NCBI RefSeq assembly: GCF_001425485.1
Contig: NZ_LMQW01000012.1
Span: 43,170 to 107,169, forward strand
DNA length: 64,000 bases
Origin: Aureimonas sp. Leaf427
Lineage (GTDB): Bacteria; Pseudomonadota; Alphaproteobacteria; Rhizobiales; Rhizobiaceae
Reading direction: 5' to 3'
Shown here: positions 35,505 through 44,072 of the stretch, piece after piece
Numbering within the stretch: position 1 is the stretch's first letter
How the letters are laid out: every line of letters starts with the position of its first letter
Translations under genes and position numbers: made by a program
Notes under the pieces: model-generated
Seen by the model: only the letters and a program-made list of their open reading frames with translations
The model's database searches: none
Told to the model about the DNA's origin: nothing

Positions 35505-35541
35505 TCGGCCGGAGGGAAACGCGCGGGACCATCCGCGGAGA

Positions 35542-35586
35542 GCTTTGTACGGTTTCGTACGCTCGCCTCGCTTCGTACGGTTTCGT
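35542..35586. promoter_or_regulatory. Pair of 17-bp direct repeats upstream of the LuxR-type gene
   Basis: GCTTTGTACGGTTTCGT (35542-35558) and GCTTCGTACGGTTTCGT (35570-35586) match at 16 of 17 bases and are 28 bp apart, within the 168-bp gap before the LuxR-type gene. Repeated sites so close to a promoter suggest a regulator's operator. Confidence 0.5.
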
Positions 35587-35672
35587 CTGGAGCGGGCTCG
35601 GGCCGTTGATGCCGGAAGGACTGTCGCTCTACCAAGGCGGAATGGGGAACGAGAAGGGCCTTGGGAGCGGGG

Positions 35673-35918
35673 ATGGACCAGCCGAGCGAACGCCCGCCGC
35701 GCGATCTCTCGCCGGGCGACATCCGCTGCCTGCAGGCGCTCGCAGCCGGCGGATCGGAGACGACGCCGAGCCTGGATCTCGGCCTCGAGCCTGACCTCGG
35801 GGAGCAGGCGATCGACCTTTACCTTGCCTCGCTCTACCGCAAGCTGGGAACGCGAAGCCGGACGCATGCCGTCGCCATCGCGCTCTACGAAGGGATCATC
35901 CGGCTGGGAACCGCCTGA
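35673..35918 (+). CDS. Small LuxR-type helix-turn-helix protein
   Basis: An 81-aa protein that is little more than a GerE/LuxR DNA-binding domain: LSPGDIRCLQALAAGGSET, then YLASLYRKLGTRSRTHAVAIALYEGII, which aligns with the recognition and dimer helices of response-regulator outputs. No receiver or ligand domain is present. The region expected to hold the first HTH helix (TTPSLDLGLEPDLGEQAID) is atypical, so DNA binding is uncertain. ATG 35673 with GGGAGCGG upstream is preferred over the TTG at 35661. Convergent with the Crp/Fnr gene. Confidence 0.7.
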   Translation: MDQPSERPPRDLSPGDIRCLQALAAGGSETTPSLDLGLEPDLGEQAIDLYLASLYRKLGTRSRTHAVAIALYEGIIRLGTA

Positions 35919-35948
35919 GAGCGCCGCGGTGCAGCCGGGCGGGCTCGA

Positions 35949-36692
35949 TCAGTTGGCCGTGGCCGGCGCGGCCCACGAGCCGCCGATCAGCCGATCGTAG
36001 GCGCGCTCCGGTATGCCGTAGCAGGCACCCGCGATCTCCTCGAGCCGGACCCGGTCGCGGATCTGCACCCGGGCGCGCGTGGCCTTGATCGCCCCGAGGC
36101 CTTCCAGAACGTGGATCTCGTTCGTGACCCCGGCCCGACGGACACCCAGCATGAGCGACAGAAAGTCGTGAGTGAGCGGAAGGTCCGCGCTGTCCAGCCG
36201 GTCGTGGCACATCAACAGCCAGCGGGCGAGCCGCTCGTTCATGTTGAAGCGTCCGTTGGCCAGGGCCGACTGCGCGAGCTGGATCTGATAGGTGTAGACA
36301 TAGCGGCGCATCAGCCTGTCGAGGGCGCGATCCTCCTCCATGGCCTGAAGGAGATGCGTCGCCAGGATGCGATAGCCCGAGCCCGCGACCTGCATGAAGG
36401 TCCCGTTGGAGGTGCGGTCGACGTCGAGGACGAGATGGATGGCGGACATGCCCTCCCGGCCGATATGGCCGACCTCGATCTGCTCGTTCTCCTCGCCGCC
36501 GGAAAAGGCGATATTGGAGCCCAGACCGCTTTCGAGAAAGATCAGATGCGACGTTGCTTCCCGAGGCTCGACGAGCACCGTCTTCAGGGGAAGCTCGACG
36601 TGCTCCAGATGCGGCTGGAGCTTGGCGAAGCTCTGGGGGGAAACCGCCTGCAAGATGCGATTCCTGCACGCCTTTTGCATCGGCAACGACAT
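35949..36692 (-). CDS. Crp/Fnr-family transcription regulator
   Basis: A 247-aa regulator with an N-terminal cyclic-nucleotide-binding-type beta barrel (LKTVLVEPREATSHLIFLESG, EQIEVGHIGREGMSAIHLVL) and a C-terminal winged helix (LPLTHDFLSLMLGVRRAGVTNEIHVLEGLGAI). It has no Fnr-type iron-sulfur cysteine cluster and lacks the classic cAMP-binding loop, so its signal is unknown. ATG 36692 has GAGGGGGA upstream. Its promoter region holds an array of CAGTAAT-type half-sites (36726-36758). Such proteins in rhizobia often govern stress or micro-oxic responses. Confidence 0.85.
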   Translation of the reverse strand: MSLPMQKACRNRILQAVSPQSFAKLQPHLEHVELPLKTVLVEPREATSHLIFLESGLGSNIAFSGGEENEQIEVGHIGREGMSAIHLVLDVDRTSNGTFMQVAGSGYRILATHLLQAMEEDRALDRLMRRYVYTYQIQLAQSALANGRFNMNERLARWLLMCHDRLDSADLPLTHDFLSLMLGVRRAGVTNEIHVLEGLGAIKATRARVQIRDRVRLEEIAGACYGIPERAYDRLIGGSWAAPATAN

Positions 36693-36725
36693 GAGGTTCC
36701 CCCTCGTCGGGGAGAGCCCGCGCTC

Positions 36726-36758
36726 ATTACTGAGTCCGCAGTAATTTCGGCTTACTGC
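36726..36758. promoter_or_regulatory. Array of ATTACTG/CAGTAAT half-sites upstream of the Crp/Fnr gene
   Basis: ATTACTG (36726-36732) and CAGTAAT (36739-36745) form a perfect inverted repeat with a 6-bp spacer, and CTTACTG (36751-36757) adds a third half-site at the same pitch, giving a second dyad GCAGTAA-N7-TTACTGC (36738-36758). A further CAGTAAA lies at 36790-36796. The sites lie 34-66 bp upstream of the crp start and could serve the divergent gene as well. Confidence 0.6.
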
Positions 36759-36909
36759 ATTCAATATCGTGGCAGTGGGGGTGAGATACCAGTAAACAGA
36801 TGAATAGTCAGCGGACGGTTCCGCCATTCTGCCTTCTGTACGTTTTTTACATTGTTCCCCATTTACCCAGTGATAAGCTTTGAGCGCTGTTGAGAAAAAA
36901 GGCCGCAGA

Positions 36910-37227
36910 GTGCGCTACTTCTTCCACATTCGCCATCACGACGAGATCGTCAGGGACATGGAAGGCGCCGAACTCGAGGACGCCGAGCTGGCGCGGCAAG
37001 AGGCCGTCCAGTGCGCCCGCGACATCATCGCGGAGCGGATCAGGACCGGAACGCCGCTGCACGTGGACACGACCCTGGAGGTGCGGGACGCCGAAGACAG
37101 GGTCGTTCTCCTGCTCTCCTTCGCCTCCGTCCTCCTGACGGGCATGACAGCGTCCGAGCCCGTTCTCGACCGCGGCGGGCACCCGCCGCTCTCCGCCAAG
37201 GGCTTTCGCCGCCGCCAAGCGCACTGA
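36910..37227 (+). CDS. DUF6894-family small protein
   Basis: A 105-aa protein starting VRYFFHIRHHDEIVRDMEG with the ELEDAELARQEAVQCARDIIAE helix that marks the DUF6894 family, common in Hyphomicrobiales and of unknown function. GTG 36910 matches the usual MRRYFF-type start; an upstream TTG (36880) adds a Lys/Arg stretch. It is divergent from the Crp/Fnr gene and convergent with marR. Confidence 0.72.
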   Translation: MRYFFHIRHHDEIVRDMEGAELEDAELARQEAVQCARDIIAERIRTGTPLHVDTTLEVRDAEDRVVLLLSFASVLLTGMTASEPVLDRGGHPPLSAKGFRRRQAH

Positions 37228-37247
37228 AAGCCCGATCCGCCCCATCC

Positions 37248-37709
37248 CTATCGAAGACGGTTCAGCCGGTTCGTCAGATGCACCTGACACTCGGCCAGAC
37301 TGGCGGCGATGGCCGGGCACTGGTCCCGGCCGAAGGCCCGGACGAACTCCTCCTCCAGCTCCCGCCTTGCCTCCAGAAGCTGGCTTCGAGCCTTCAAGCC
37401 TGCGGGGGTAATGCGCACGAGCGTGCGGCGGGCATCCCGGACGTCGCCGATCCGCTCGACCATTCCCCTGGCGACCAGACGATCCATCATCTTGGACACG
37501 GTGGACGGCCGGATCGAAAGCTGGTCGGCGATCGCGGAAATGGTGATGCCCCGGGCGTCCGCCGCGAGCAGAAGCTCGTCCTGCCCGTTGTGGAAGCCGA
37601 GCTTGGCGAGCTTGATTCCGTGGAGCGCGCGCATCGATTTGGAAATGCCGATCAGCAAAGGCACGATATCGGAATCGGCGGAACCGATAGGCTCAAAAGC
37701 GGTCATCAT
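37248..37709 (-). CDS. MarR-family transcription regulator
   Basis: A 153-aa winged-helix regulator. The MarR core is clear: HNGQDELLLAADARGITISAIADQLSIRPSTVSKMMDRLVARGMVERIGDVRDARRTLVRITPAG, with the D-x-R-x-x wing tip. MarR proteins usually repress a neighbouring gene and release it on binding a small molecule or on oxidation. It is divergent from the cNMP/thioredoxin-reductase-like fusion, its likely target. Confidence 0.85.
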   Translation of the reverse strand: MMTAFEPIGSADSDIVPLLIGISKSMRALHGIKLAKLGFHNGQDELLLAADARGITISAIADQLSIRPSTVSKMMDRLVARGMVERIGDVRDARRTLVRITPAGLKARSQLLEARRELEEEFVRAFGRDQCPAIAASLAECQVHLTNRLNRLR

Positions 37710-38158
37710 CCGTCATCCGTCTTGAAAAAACGAGTTCGCATTCGTCAGTCTTCCTTTGTATTCCCGGACATGGATTTCACCAAGCGAGACATCGCCAAAT
37801 GTCGAAACGGCCTGCGTCGCATAAGGGGTCCGCGGCAGTCGCACGGCCTGACACGACGAGATCGGCAAGGGGCGCGGCGCGTTCGGCAGGTCCGTGCCCG
37901 CGTGTTTCGTGACGCTGTGAACGCGCGGGATCGAGCGGGCCCGGCGATCCTCATACCGCGGACGACCTGCCGCTCGACGCCGGGAGCGGCCCGGCTCTAC
38001 GTCGCCGGCCTGTCGTCGTTCGGGCGGGCGCCCGGTCGATCGCCTCTTGCGCAAGCCGTCCTCTCGCCCTCCTGATGGGCCGACCGCGACCGCGCCGAAA
38101 AACGCCGCCGGGCTCGCCATCGGGTTTGCCCCCGCGTCCGACGCAGAAGGAGAACGGG
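37710..38158. promoter_or_regulatory. Divergent region, marR / cNMP-reductase fusion
   Basis: A 449-bp gap with no convincing gene. The first 100 bp next to marR is relatively AT-rich and probably holds both promoters. The remainder is GC-rich and shows only unconserved frames. AAGGAG ending seven bases before ATG 38159 is a good ribosome site. Confidence 0.4.
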
Positions 38159-39811
38159 ATGAGCGACATCGGCCATCGCGAGCATCAGATGTTTCCGGTG
38201 CTGGACGCTGCCCAGATCGCCTCGGCCCGGCGCTTCGCCAGCGGGGCGGAGCGGGTCTTCGGGCCCGGCGAGACCATCTACGAGATCGCCGCGACCGGCG
38301 CGCCCGCCTGGCTCATCCTCGCCGGCGCGATCGACGTCGTGCGCCGGGACGGGCTGAGCCGCGAGGCGCCGATCACCCATCACGGGGTCGGCCAGTTCAC
38401 CGGCGAGGTCGCGCAGCTCGCCGGGCGGCCCTCGCTGGTCGGGGCGCATGCCGGGCCGGAAGGCTGCACCGCCCTGCCCTTCGATCCCGCGCATCTTCGC
38501 GCGCTCATGGTCGGCTCGGCCGATGTCGGCGAGACCGTAATGCGGGCGCTGATCCTGCGCCGGGTCGCGCTGATCGCGGAGGGCGGCGCCGGGACGATCC
38601 TGATCGGGGCGCCCGGCAGCCGGGAGATCGTGCGCCTGCAGGGCTTCCTCACCCGCAGCGGCTTTCCCGTCCTGACGCTCGATGCCGATTCCGACGACGA
38701 GGGGCGCGCGCTGATCGAGCGGGCGGGGCTCGGCGCCGACGACCTGCCGCTCGTCGTCTGCCCGAGCGGCGCGATCCTCAAGCGGCCGAGCGACCGCGAC
38801 GTGGCGGCCTGCCTCGGCATGACGCCGGCCTTCGATCCCGCCGAGATCTACGACGTCGCCGTCGTCGGGGCGGGACCGGCGGGGCTCGCCACCGCCGTCT
38901 ATGCGGCCTCCGAAGGCCTGCGGGTCGTCGTCCTCGACGCGCAGTCGACCGGCGGCCAGGCCGGCGCCTCGTCGCGGATCGAGAACTATCTCGGCTTTCC
39001 CACCGGCATTTCCGGCCGGGCGCTGGCCGGCCGCGCCTTCAACCAGGCCCTGAAGTTCGGCGCCGAGATCGCCGTTCCCGTCGAGGTCGAACGGCTGGAC
39101 TGCACCGAGGCGGGCCTGTCGCTCGTCCTGTCGGACGGCCAGAGCCTGCGCACGCGCTCCGTCGTCATCGCGTCCGGGGCCCATTACCGAAAGCCGGATC
39201 TGCCCGATCTCGCGCTGTTCGAGGGCGCCGGCGTCTCCTATTGGGCCTCGCCGATCGAGGCCCGCCTTTGCGCGGGCGAGGAGATTGCCCTCGTCGGCGG
39301 CGGCAATTCGGCGGGACAGGCGATCGTCTTCCTCGCCCCGCAGGTGGAACGGCTGCATCTCGTCGTGCGGCGCGCGCTGTCGCAGACCATGTCGCGCTAT
39401 CTCATCGAGCGCATCGAGAGCCTGCCGAACGTCACGATCCACCAGGGCTACGAGGCCGTGCAGCTGGAGGGAGACGCCGCGTCGGGCCTTCGCGCCGTCA
39501 CCTTCGAGGGCCGCGGGGGCGAAGCGCCCCTTCGCATCCCCTTGCGCCATCTCTTTCTCTTCATCGGAGCCGATCCGAATGCCGCCTGGACGAAGGACTG
39601 CGTCGAGACGGACGCGAAGGGCTTCGTCGTGACCGGCCGATCCAGACTCTCGCTGGAGACGAGCGTGCCCGGCGTCTTCGCGGTCGGAGACGTGAGGGCG
39701 GGGTCCACCAAGCGGGTCGCGGCCGCCGTCGGCGAAGGCGCCGCAGTGGTCGCCCAGATTCACGCGATGATCGCCGAGCAGGCGGCCGGGACGGCGGCAC
39801 CCGTCAGTTGA
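38159..39811 (+). CDS. Cyclic-nucleotide-binding domain fused to thioredoxin-reductase-like flavoprotein
   Basis: A 550-aa fusion. Residues about 10-130 form a cNMP-binding-type barrel (GPGETIYEIAATGAPAWLILAGAIDVV, GVGQFTGEVAQLAGRP), about 140-220 a small glutaredoxin-like linker domain, and from about 235 a thioredoxin-reductase-like unit with FAD motif VVGAGPAGLATAVYAASEG, NADPH motif ALVGGGNSAGQAIVFLA and FAVGDVRAGSTKRVAAAVGEG. The usual redox-active CxxC of thioredoxin reductase is missing: the place reads SYWASPIEARLC. It therefore resembles ferredoxin/flavodoxin-type reductases or a redox sensor. It is divergent from marR and overlaps the convergent permease gene by 8 bp. Confidence 0.82.
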   Translation: MSDIGHREHQMFPVLDAAQIASARRFASGAERVFGPGETIYEIAATGAPAWLILAGAIDVVRRDGLSREAPITHHGVGQFTGEVAQLAGRPSLVGAHAGPEGCTALPFDPAHLRALMVGSADVGETVMRALILRRVALIAEGGAGTILIGAPGSREIVRLQGFLTRSGFPVLTLDADSDDEGRALIERAGLGADDLPLVVCPSGAILKRPSDRDVAACLGMTPAFDPAEIYDVAVVGAGPAGLATAVYAASEGLRVVVLDAQSTGGQAGASSRIENYLGFPTGISGRALAGRAFNQALKFGAEIAVPVEVERLDCTEAGLSLVLSDGQSLRTRSVVIASGAHYRKPDLPDLALFEGAGVSYWASPIEARLCAGEEIALVGGGNSAGQAIVFLAPQVERLHLVVRRALSQTMSRYLIERIESLPNVTIHQGYEAVQLEGDAASGLRAVTFEGRGGEAPLRIPLRHLFLFIGADPNAAWTKDCVETDAKGFVVTGRSRLSLETSVPGVFAVGDVRAGSTKRVAAAVGEGAAVVAQIHAMIAEQAAGTAAPVS

Positions 39812-41225
39812 CGGGTCCGTCGACGTCGAGATGGCTCATGGACGTGTCGGGGGAGCCTTTGCGCGAGCGCATGAAGGCGACGGTGCCGAACCAGAGCGCG
39901 ACGCCGATCGCCAGGAGGATGGCCGCGACGAGATACTGGACGGGATCGCGGCCCGTCCAGGGACCGACGAGAAAGGCGCAGGACAGGGCGCCGAGAACGG
40001 GCAGCGCGGTCGGGGTGCGGAAGTGCTTGTGGGGCACCTTGTCCTTGCGCAGCACGAGGACGGCGACGTTGACGACGGTGAAGACGCCGAGCAGCAGCAG
40101 CGCCGTCGTGCCGCCGAGAGCGGGAACTTCGCCGACGAAGGTGATGAGGCCGACGGCGAGCAGCGTCGTGAAGAGGATCGCGACATGCGGCGTGCGGCGG
40201 CCGCGATGCACCCGGCCGAAGATGCCCGGCAGCACATGCTCGCGGCTCATCCCGTAGACGAGGCGGCTCGCCATCAGCATGTTGATCAGCGCGGAATTGG
40301 CGACGGCGAACATGGTGATGACGCCGAAGATGCCGATCGGAAAGCCCGGCGCGCCGGCCTGGACCACCTTGAGGAGCGGCGTATCGCCCTCGCCGAGTTC
40401 GGCGGCCGGCACGAGCGTGATCGCGGAGATCGAGACGAGCACGTAGATGAGGCCCGTGACGAGCAGGCCGCCGAGCAGCACCTTGGGGAAGATGCGCACG
40501 GGGTCCTTGGTCTCCTCGGCCATGTTCACCGAATCCTCGAAGCCGACCATGGCGAAGAAGGCGAGCGTGGTGGCCGTGATGACGCTCCAGAACATGCCCT
40601 TGTCGCCCGCCGGCTCGAAGGTCCAGATCCGCGACACGTCGCCCTGCCCGCCCATGATCGCCCAGAGGCCGATCGTGATGATGATGAGGAGGCCGGTCAG
40701 CTCCACGAGGGTGAGGACGACATTGGCCTTCACGCTTTCGCCGACGCCGCGGACGTTGACGATGGCCACCAGCGCCATGAAGGCGAGCGCCGTCAGCGTC
40801 ACGTCCCATCCCGCCAGATCGAGGTCGAAGGCGGCTGACATATTGGCGGCGAAGGCGCGGCTCGCCGTCGAGGCGGAGGTGATGCCCGAGGCCATCACGG
40901 CGAAGGCGATGATGAAGGTGACGAAATGGATGCCGAAGGCCTTGTGCGTGTAGAGCGCGGCGCCGGCGGCTTTCGGATATTTCGTGACGAGTTCGAGATA
41001 GGAAAAGGCGGTGAGAAGCGCGACGCCGAAGGCGACGAGGAAGGGCAGCCAGACGACGCCGCCGACCTCGGCCGCGACCTGGCCGGTCAGCGCGTAGACG
41101 CCCGTTCCCAGGATGTCGCCGACGATGAAGAGGAGAAGGAGCTTCGGCCCCATCACCCGCTGAAGACCCTCGTCGCCCGAGCCGACCCCTCCGGCGCTCC
41201 CGCCCTGAACCGCGTTCACCGACAT
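39804..41225 (-). CDS. APC-superfamily amino acid permease
   Basis: A 473-aa inner-membrane transporter with about twelve hydrophobic segments. The consensus start of APC proteins is present (LLLLFIVGDILGTGVYALTGQVAAEVGG), as is the helix-6 type FFAMVGFEDSVNMAEETKDPVRIFPK, the YAT/CAT-like signature for amino acid exchangers. ATG 41225 has GGGAGG eight bases upstream. The substrate is not evident. Its 3' end overlaps that of the reductase fusion by 8 bp in convergent orientation, so antisense effects are possible. Confidence 0.85.
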   Translation of the reverse strand: MSVNAVQGGSAGGVGSGDEGLQRVMGPKLLLLFIVGDILGTGVYALTGQVAAEVGGVVWLPFLVAFGVALLTAFSYLELVTKYPKAAGAALYTHKAFGIHFVTFIIAFAVMASGITSASTASRAFAANMSAAFDLDLAGWDVTLTALAFMALVAIVNVRGVGESVKANVVLTLVELTGLLIIITIGLWAIMGGQGDVSRIWTFEPAGDKGMFWSVITATTLAFFAMVGFEDSVNMAEETKDPVRIFPKVLLGGLLVTGLIYVLVSISAITLVPAAELGEGDTPLLKVVQAGAPGFPIGIFGVITMFAVANSALINMLMASRLVYGMSREHVLPGIFGRVHRGRRTPHVAILFTTLLAVGLITFVGEVPALGGTTALLLLGVFTVVNVAVLVLRKDKVPHKHFRTPTALPVLGALSCAFLVGPWTGRDPVQYLVAAILLAIGVALWFGTVAFMRSRKGSPDTSMSHLDVDGPVN

Positions 41226-41479
41226 GCCCTGCCCTCCCAAACGCTACAGACCCTTTGGCGGAAACATGTCGCTCCCTACATAAAAAGACAGTGATCCGGC
41301 CCGGCTTCGAGGAACGTTTCCGCCCGTCTCGAGCGCGGCGGGCTCGGGGGCTCCTCCGCGGACGACGCTCCGCTCGCGGGACGCATGCGGGCCCGCGAAC
41401 GCCGATCTTGCCGAGGTCTGTCGCTTTCCCGCGCCGGATACCCCATATGCGGGCGACGCATTCACCGACAGGAGCGCAA

Positions 41480-41644
41480 ATGAAAAAGCCGAACTTCGAT
41501 TTCGAGCGTCGCGAGCGCGACAAGGCCAAGGCCGCCAAGAAGGCCGAGAAGGCCGCGGCCAAGGCGTCCAAGGGTCCGGCCGATGCCGGCGCGGACGGGT
41601 CCGAGGCATCGGAGCCGACATCCAGCGCCGAGACGACGACCTAG
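41480..41644 (+). CDS. Small Lys/Ala-rich protein
   Basis: A 54-aa charged protein starting MKKPNFDFERRERDKAKAAKKAEK and ending in a Ser/Thr/Glu tail. AGGAG lies five bases upstream of the ATG. Proteins with this start recur in Hyphomicrobiales genomes without a known function. It is likely a single charged helix followed by a disordered tail. A perfect palindrome (GAACCTG-T-CAGGTTC, 41644-41658) touches its stop codon. Confidence 0.7.
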   Translation: MKKPNFDFERRERDKAKAAKKAEKAAAKASKGPADAGADGSEASEPTSSAETTT

Positions 41645-41769
41645 AACCTGTCAGGTTCGCGCTGAACCAGACGGGCTCTCGATTCCTTTGTCGTCGTTTG
41701 TCTTTTCGGGATAACCGGCTCCCACCTATCCCTGACAAACTCTAAAATCAGTCCATCGGGAATTCAGAC

Positions 41770-41949
41770 ATGTCGAATAGCAAACCTGCGGGCAAGGGTC
41801 CGAAGACGGCGCCCGGCGAGGAGCCGTACGAGGCCGATGCCTTCGCCAAGAAGTACGGCCTGCCCATCGGCGAGGCGAAGACGATCATCAAGCGATACGG
41901 CCCGTCCCGCAAGAAGCTGGACTCGCACATGGCGGCCCGGGACGCCTGA
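41770..41949 (+). CDS. Small protein, DUF3606-like
   Basis: A 59-aa protein. The C-terminal half (DAFAKKYGLPIGEAKTIIKRYGPSRKKLD) looks like the short helix-turn-helix-like DUF3606 domain seen in many rhizobial small proteins; the N terminus is Gly/Pro-rich. The function is unknown. There is no strong ribosome site, but the codon use and conserved-looking helices support a real gene. Confidence 0.62.
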   Translation: MSNSKPAGKGPKTAPGEEPYEADAFAKKYGLPIGEAKTIIKRYGPSRKKLDSHMAARDA

Positions 41950-42126
41950 TCCCGGACGCCGCGCGCCCTGGCGATCCGCTGGATGCGCAAGGCGGCGCTG
42001 TGTCATCGCCCGGCGGCGCGCAGGGGTGCTTCGGTTCGGGATCGCAAGCACTCGCCGCCGCCCGGAGGGATCGCTCGAGATCTCGCCATCCCCGAACGCT
42101 TCCCGATACGGTCGGGCCGGACGGGA

Positions 42127-43464
42127 TCAGGCCTCGCGCCCTCCCACATGCCGCGCCAGTAGCGCCCTGACGCCGACGCGCGCCTTCAGCCGCGCGGCCA
42201 TGAGATAGGTTCCGCCGAACTTGCGCTGGAGAAACAGCGTATCGGTCGGCGGCAGGCGCCAGCCATCCCGCTCGCCGGCAAACTCCAGGCCCTCCTCGCG
42301 CAGTCTCCTCAGATAGTTCGTGTCGCCGAAGTCGAACGTGTCGGAGGCCAGGAGCGGCCCCTTCGCCGTGTCGAACATGGCCATGACCTTCTCGCGATGG
42401 CGCTGGGGCACGGCCCCGTCGATGAGGCCCAGCGCCGTCAGCGCCGCCTCGGCGGCGCCGCGATCGTCGGACAGGCCGGCCGCGGCGAGCACCCGGCACC
42501 CTTCGGAAAAGCCCGGCTCGAAGGCGCGCGTCGCGCCGAAATCGAGAAGCACGATCTGCCGCGTCGAGGGATCGTAGCGGTAATTGGCAAGGTTCGGATC
42601 GGTCTGCATCAGCCGGAAGTCGAAGAGTTCGCGCAAGGCCAGGTCGATCAGCAGTCCCGCGATCCGGTCGCGCTCCTCCTGCGGCGCGGCGTCCAGCGTT
42701 TCGATCGGAACGCTCTCCAGATAGGACATGGCAAGGACGTTCGTGCCGGTGAGATCGCGATGCACGGCGGGGAGCCTGAAGTTGTCGTCGTCCCGCAGCA
42801 AGTCCCCGAAGCGGTCCAGGCAGTCCGCCTCGCGCTCGTAGTCGGCCTCCTCGCGCAGCTGCCGCTTGGCCTCGCCGAGCAGAGGCGCGATGTCGAGATG
42901 GCGCGGCACGATGCCGGACATGCGCAGGAGCGTCGCGACATTGTCGACGTCGCTGTCGATGCTGCGCCGGACGCCGGGATACTGGATCTTGATCGCAAGG
43001 TCCCGCCCGTCTTTGGTGCGAACGCGGTGGACCTGACCGATCGAGGCGGCGGCGATCGGCCGGAACGGAAAGCGTTCGAACCGGTCGAGCCAGCCCGGCC
43101 CCCATTCGCGATCGAGCACCGACTGGAGCTGGCGGACCGGCATCGGCTCGGCATCGGCGCGAAGCCTTGCCATGATGGCGGAGAGTTCGGGCGGCAGGAT
43201 GTCGCCGGCCTCCATCGACAGAAGCTGGCCCATCTTCATCGCCGCGCCCCGCAGATGCGACAGCTGCTCGGTCACGCGCAGGACATTGCCGGGGGTCAGG
43301 AGAAGGTCTTCCAAACGGGGCCGCTCCCCGCGAGCCAACTGGCGCGCCCCGTCGAGCAGCATGCCGCCGGCGAGCCCCGTCGCCATGCCGCCCAACCGGG
43401 CAAGCCGCGAGAGGCGGCGGCTGGGCACGGCCGAGCCGCCGGCGGAGGGAAAGCGAGGCGCCAC
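42127..43464 (-). CDS. ABC1/UbiB-family atypical kinase
   Basis: A 445-aa ADCK/UbiB protein. Family marks are the KxGQ motif (AAMKMGQLLSMEAG), the Ala-rich loop that replaces the kinase glycine loop (AAASIGQVH), the VAIK-type lysine (LAIKIQYPGV), and QTDPNLANYRYD with VLLDFGATRAF. These proteins act as ATPases supporting ubiquinone or other lipid metabolism. The GTG at 43464 is a tentative start; a longer frame to 43566 exists but is Arg-rich. It stands alone between small genes. Confidence 0.82.
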   Translation of the reverse strand: MAPRFPSAGGSAVPSRRLSRLARLGGMATGLAGGMLLDGARQLARGERPRLEDLLLTPGNVLRVTEQLSHLRGAAMKMGQLLSMEAGDILPPELSAIMARLRADAEPMPVRQLQSVLDREWGPGWLDRFERFPFRPIAAASIGQVHRVRTKDGRDLAIKIQYPGVRRSIDSDVDNVATLLRMSGIVPRHLDIAPLLGEAKRQLREEADYEREADCLDRFGDLLRDDDNFRLPAVHRDLTGTNVLAMSYLESVPIETLDAAPQEERDRIAGLLIDLALRELFDFRLMQTDPNLANYRYDPSTRQIVLLDFGATRAFEPGFSEGCRVLAAAGLSDDRGAAEAALTALGLIDGAVPQRHREKVMAMFDTAKGPLLASDTFDFGDTNYLRRLREEGLEFAGERDGWRLPPTDTLFLQRKFGGTYLMAARLKARVGVRALLARHVGGREA

Positions 43465-43699
43465 GAGAACCGGCCTTTCGAGACGTGGCCCCTTGCGGCC
43501 ACCCTTCCCGATTGCGGCCCGGACTTCGTCCCCAGCGAGGCGAGGCGCTGCGGCGCATCGTAACACCCGGGCGAGGCGGCGGTGCGCCTAACCCGAACGT
43601 CGCCGACGACGAGCCTCGGTGTTTCTTTTGCGAATGCTTCGAGCCTCGAACGCAGCTCATATCAACGGCCGAGGATGCCGACGCATCCGGCCGTCGGCA

Positions 43700-43897
43700 T
43701 CAATGCAGGCGGCGGCGGATGACGTGGCGCTGCAGCGGGATGTCCATGCGCACGTCGTGGAACTGCCCCGCCATCTTCACCTCGGCGGCCGCCATCTCGC
43801 AGAGTTCCAGAAGATCGTCGCAGCAGGCCAGAGCCAGCGCTTCCTCTTCGTCCATGCTGCACTTGGAAAGCGCGTTCACGACTTCGCTGTAGGTCAT
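43700..43897 (-). CDS. Small hypothetical protein
   Basis: A 65-aa acidic protein (MTYSEVVNALSKCSMDEEEA, then ALACCDDLLELCEMAAAEVKM) with three or four cysteines and predicted helices. I do not recognise it. There is no clear ribosome site, and it could be a chance frame, but no competing frame covers this gap. Confidence 0.45.
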   Translation of the reverse strand: MTYSEVVNALSKCSMDEEEALALACCDDLLELCEMAAAEVKMAGQFHDVRMDIPLQRHVIRRRLH

Positions 43898-44072
43898 CGC
43901 CGGGTCTCGCAGACAAGGACGGGGTTGTTAAGGATCATCCTGGCCCCCGATCCTTGGGCCGGACTGGAGGCGCCTCCATCCGGGTCTGGTTGAGCGGCGG
44001 CGGAGCCTTATCTCGGGACGTGTCGCAGCCGACCGGATCGGTCGGAGGGCTGCCGGCGAGGAGACGTCCACG

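Noticed and set aside
37710-38158. Possible gene in the marR divergent gap
   Set aside because: Frames are short, Arg-rich and without a ribosome site or recognisable domain.
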